Shown one piece after another: positions 30,979-32,772 of a stretch of 32,772 bases of DNA. The DNA comes from ANME-2 cluster archaeon. GTDB lineage: Archaea; Halobacteriota; Methanosarcinia; Methanosarcinales; Methanocomedenaceae. Each line of letters opens with the position of its first letter. Position 1 is the first letter of the stretch. Location: assembly GCA_023544495.1 (NCBI GenBank), contig JAMJFV010000004.1, forward strand, positions 1 to 32,772. The letters are read 5' to 3'. The notes under the pieces were generated by a model. It did no database searches, was not told the DNA's origin, and saw only the letters and a program-made list of their open reading frames with translations. The translations under genes were made by a program, and so were the position numbers.

Positions 30979-31308
30979 TCATCCATACATTATTTGATCT
31001 GGCTGGTTGGACTGGAGGATCATCAAAATATATTCCATGGGAACTGGTGAGAATGCTTCCACATCACTGCCGCAGACCGGACACTTCATTTTGAACTTTA
31101 TGGGCGTAGCAGGTACTTCCTCTTCATACACTCCATCGACGACAGGGACGCTCGCCTGTTCCATTACTTCAAATTGCCTGTTTGATAAAAGTTCATAGTA
31201 GGTAGGTTTCTCGGTGTTCCCGCAGGATCTACATGTGAGTATTACCTTGTTGGCCAGAAATCCCTTTTCATGTTTTTTCGTTAACAGTTCTTTTAACAGG
31301 TCAAGCAC
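30979..31308 (-). CDS. Zinc-ribbon protein, 109 aa, unknown function
   Basis: The protein has two C-x2-C knuckles: ILTCRSCGNTEKPTYYELL near residue 26 and MKCPVCGSDVEAFSPV near residue 75. Together they can form one zinc ribbon with a long insert that contains the acidic GVYEEEVPATP. N- and C-terminal helices flank it. No named family recognised. It begins 26 bp after the aminotransferase pseudogene on the same strand and is convergent with map, ending 11 bp from it. RNA-polymerase-like or ribosomal ribbons are not matched closely. Confidence 0.65.
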   Translation of the reverse strand: MLDLLKELLTKKHEKGFLANKVILTCRSCGNTEKPTYYELLSNRQFEVMEQASVPVVDGVYEEEVPATPIKFKMKCPVCGSDVEAFSPVPMEYILMILQSNQPDQIMYG

Positions 31309-31334
31309 AGGTCTATATAAGTCATAGGTACCTA

Positions 31335-32397
31335 TTAAACTTTATTGGATTTCTGCTCATTCAGCAGGTTATCCATCCGGTCAAGACCTACCACAATATT
31401 TTCAATGCTATTAGCATACGAGAATCGCAGATAACCCTGAGCCCCTTCTCCAAAATCAATGCCCGGTGTCACTGCAACCCCTGCATCTTCCAGAATGTGC
31501 CTGCTGAGTTCAAGAGAGTCCGGATTATATTCCTTCGCATTGGCCAGTATATAGTACGCCCCTGCAGGTTCACTCGCGATCCCAAACCCGATATGTTTAA
31601 GACGCCCGATGATAAATTTCCTTCGCTCATCATAGGTTGCAACCATTTCTTTAACGTGGTCCTGGGGACCCTCAAGGGCAGCGATACCTGCATGCTGGAC
31701 AAAACTGTTCGCGCAGATAAAGAAATGTTGCTGGAGATTTTGCAGTGTCCTCATATATCCGGGCGGGGCAATAAGGTAACCAAGCCTCCAGCCGGTCATT
31801 GCATAGAGTTTGGAAAAGCCGTTGAGCACAAAGGCGTTATCCGTGTATTCAAGGATGGTGTGATCCTCCCCTTTATACACCAGGCCCTGGTATATCTCAT
31901 CCGAAATGATGGGGACACTGCCGGCTAATTCGGCAAGAGCATGCATGGTTTCGGGGTACATGACATGACCAGTGGGATTAGACGGGGAATTGACCAGGAT
32001 TGCATGGGTCTTTGCAGTTAATACACGGGCAACGGCATCGGGGATCAGACTGAACCCCTCGTCTTCGCGGGTATATACATATACCGGTTTGCCGCCAAGG
32101 TATTCGACAAAGTTGGGGTAGCTGGCATAGTAGGGATTTGACATTATCACTTCGTCTCCCTGATTCAGCAGGCCCATGAACAACAGTAACAGTGCAGGGC
32201 TGGTACCTGATGTCACGATGACCTGCCCGGGATCTAACTCGAGGTTGAATTTCCGGTTGTAGGAATCAGCTATTGCCTGCCTGAGCCGTGGTAATCCCAT
32301 GCTGTGGGTATATCTGGTCTCACCGGCCCTGATGGCACTGTATGCGGCCTCACAGATATGTGGTGCAGTGGGGAAATCTGGTTCGCCAACCTCAAGG
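31335..32397 (-). pseudogene. Aspartate aminotransferase-family (AAT-I) gene cut at the 5' end by an IS21 element
   Basis: The readable frame runs from the IS junction (LEVGEPDFPTAPHICEAAYS) through TRYTHSMGLPRLRQAIADSY, NSPSNPTGHV, ISDEIYQGLVY, the PLP lysine region NGFSKLYAMTGWRLGY and RFSYANS to the stop at 31335. This is a class I PLP aminotransferase close to archaeal AspC-type enzymes. LEVGEPDFPTP normally lies about 30-35 residues from the N-terminus, so that start segment is lost. An ATG at 32300 is internal. If expressed from this ATG the enzyme would lack its N-terminal substrate-gating arm, so it is probably inactive. Confidence 0.8.
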
Positions 32398-32403
32398 TGT
32401 CAA

Positions 32404-32447
32404 TGGCGGTCTAGAATTCCCCATTTGTGGCGGTGTAAAAATCCCCA
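32404..32447 (+). repeat. Two 20-bp terminal direct repeats of the IS21 element
   Basis: TGGCGGTCTAGAATTCCCCA (32404-32423) and TGGCGGTGTAAAAATCCCCA (32428-32447) match at 17 of 20 positions and are spaced by 24 bp. IS21-family ends carry such repeated transposase-binding sites. Confidence 0.75.
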
Positions 32448-32486
32448 CTTCACAATTTTTGGTGAAAGCACCAAATATTGTTATCA

Positions 32487-32772
32487 ATGTTAGAAATGGA
32501 GGAATGGCTAATGCTAAGAGATCTACATACACGAGGAATGAACATCACTCAGATATCTAAAAAAACAGGACATGACAGGAAAACAGTACGTAAACATTTA
32601 GATAGTACATCTATGCCCGAGCCGCCAAAGCGGCCTGAAAAAGAAAGCAAGCTTGATAACTACAAAGATTACATCATCGCAAAGCTTCACGAAGGACCTT
32701 ACACAGCATCCCGCCTGCGATATGCAGATGATTTCATTGTTACTCCTAAAACTGAAGAAATAGCTGAAGAAG
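32487..32772 (+). CDS. istA: IS21-family transposase IstA, N-terminal part
   Basis: The frame from ATG 32487 encodes MLEMEEWLMLRDLHTRG, then MNITQISKKTGHDRKTVRKH, the N-terminal helix-turn-helix of IstA. A linker (PEPPKRPEKESKLDNYKDYI) leads toward the DDE catalytic core, which begins outside the window. Alternative ATGs at 32496 and 32511 would shorten the protein before the HTH; the 32487 start resembles the family best, though it has no Shine-Dalgarno. The frame is intact to the edge, so the element may be active. Confidence 0.85.
   Translation, partial: MLEMEEWLMLRDLHTRGMNITQISKKTGHDRKTVRKHLDSTSMPEPPKRPEKESKLDNYKDYIIAKLHEGPYTASRLRYADDFIVTPKTEEIAEE

Larger units (their letters stand above)
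32398..32772 (+). mobile_element. IS21-family insertion sequence, left end (runs out of window)
   Basis: The element starts at 32398 with TGTCAATGGCGG, fitting the 5'-TG terminus of IS21 elements. It interrupts the aminotransferase frame. It then has two 20-bp direct repeats and an IstA-type transposase frame open to the window edge. The right end and istB are outside. Confidence 0.8.

Overview
The window looks like the chromosome of a methanogenic or methane-oxidising archaeon, most probably a cytochrome-containing Methanosarcinales/ANME-type lineage. The main evidence is an F420-dependent methylene-tetrahydromethanopterin dehydrogenase (mtd), a Tfx-type regulator, many small families largely confined to methanogens and relatives (DUF2098, DUF2117, DUF2180, DUF2551, DUF22), archaeal RibL, Nob1 and geranylgeranyl reductase homologues, and a CcmAB-like haem-exporter ABC pair. 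TTG and GTG starts, archaeal TATA-like boxes and Shine-Dalgarno sites are frequent. I cannot name genus or species from sequence alone.

Layout. 1-3.5 kb (minus): a GH15-like glycoside hydrolase cut by the window edge, an unknown 175-aa protein and a mannosyl/glucosyl-3-phosphoglycerate phosphatase in one probable operon, preceded by a membrane-anchored surface protein. 3.5-9.5 kb (plus): a radical SAM protein, a DUF2551 protein, aspartate dehydrogenase (NAD synthesis), a CcmA/CcmB pair, a CoA-disulfide-reductase/NADH-oxidase-like flavoprotein, a variant ferredoxin and a thioredoxin. 9.5-12.6 kb (plus): a perfect 36-bp tandem duplication in front of a membrane protein that carries a regular 23-residue repeat, then a Nob1-like endonuclease and a GfcR-like PRPP-binding regulator. 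12.6-17.2 kb (minus): a broken PIN-domain gene, DUF2117, DUF2098 and pyruvate phosphate dikinase. 17.4-20.1 kb: a stand-alone RAM-domain protein, an S-layer-type surface protein, two tandem DUF2180 genes and FAD synthase.

20.3-26.6 kb (plus): mtd with a GC hairpin terminator and a 10-bp-phased T-rich repeat, a Tfx regulator overlapping a geranylgeranyl reductase, a TrkH potassium transporter, and a compact LsrF-like aldolase / zinc alcohol dehydrogenase / small cysteine-protein operon. 26.7-29 kb is a mixed zone: small membrane proteins, a YkgJ-type cysteine-cluster protein, an AhpD-like protein, and a graveyard in which a transposase remnant abuts a broken zinc-ribbon gene. 29.3-32.8 kb: tRNA-Leu(UAG), a DUF22-like gene with a palindromic operator candidate, a type II methionine aminopeptidase with an apparent ACG start, a zinc-ribbon protein, and an aminotransferase whose 5' end is cut off by an IS21-family element that runs out of the window.

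The most striking observations are the exact 23-residue helical repeat at 9.6-11.4 kb, two otherwise intact conserved genes that have no ATG/GTG/TTG start (ccmA-like with ATT, map with ACG) but do have Shine-Dalgarno sites, and the three-gene aldolase/dehydrogenase/cysteine-protein operon. No CRISPR array, prophage or rRNA was seen.
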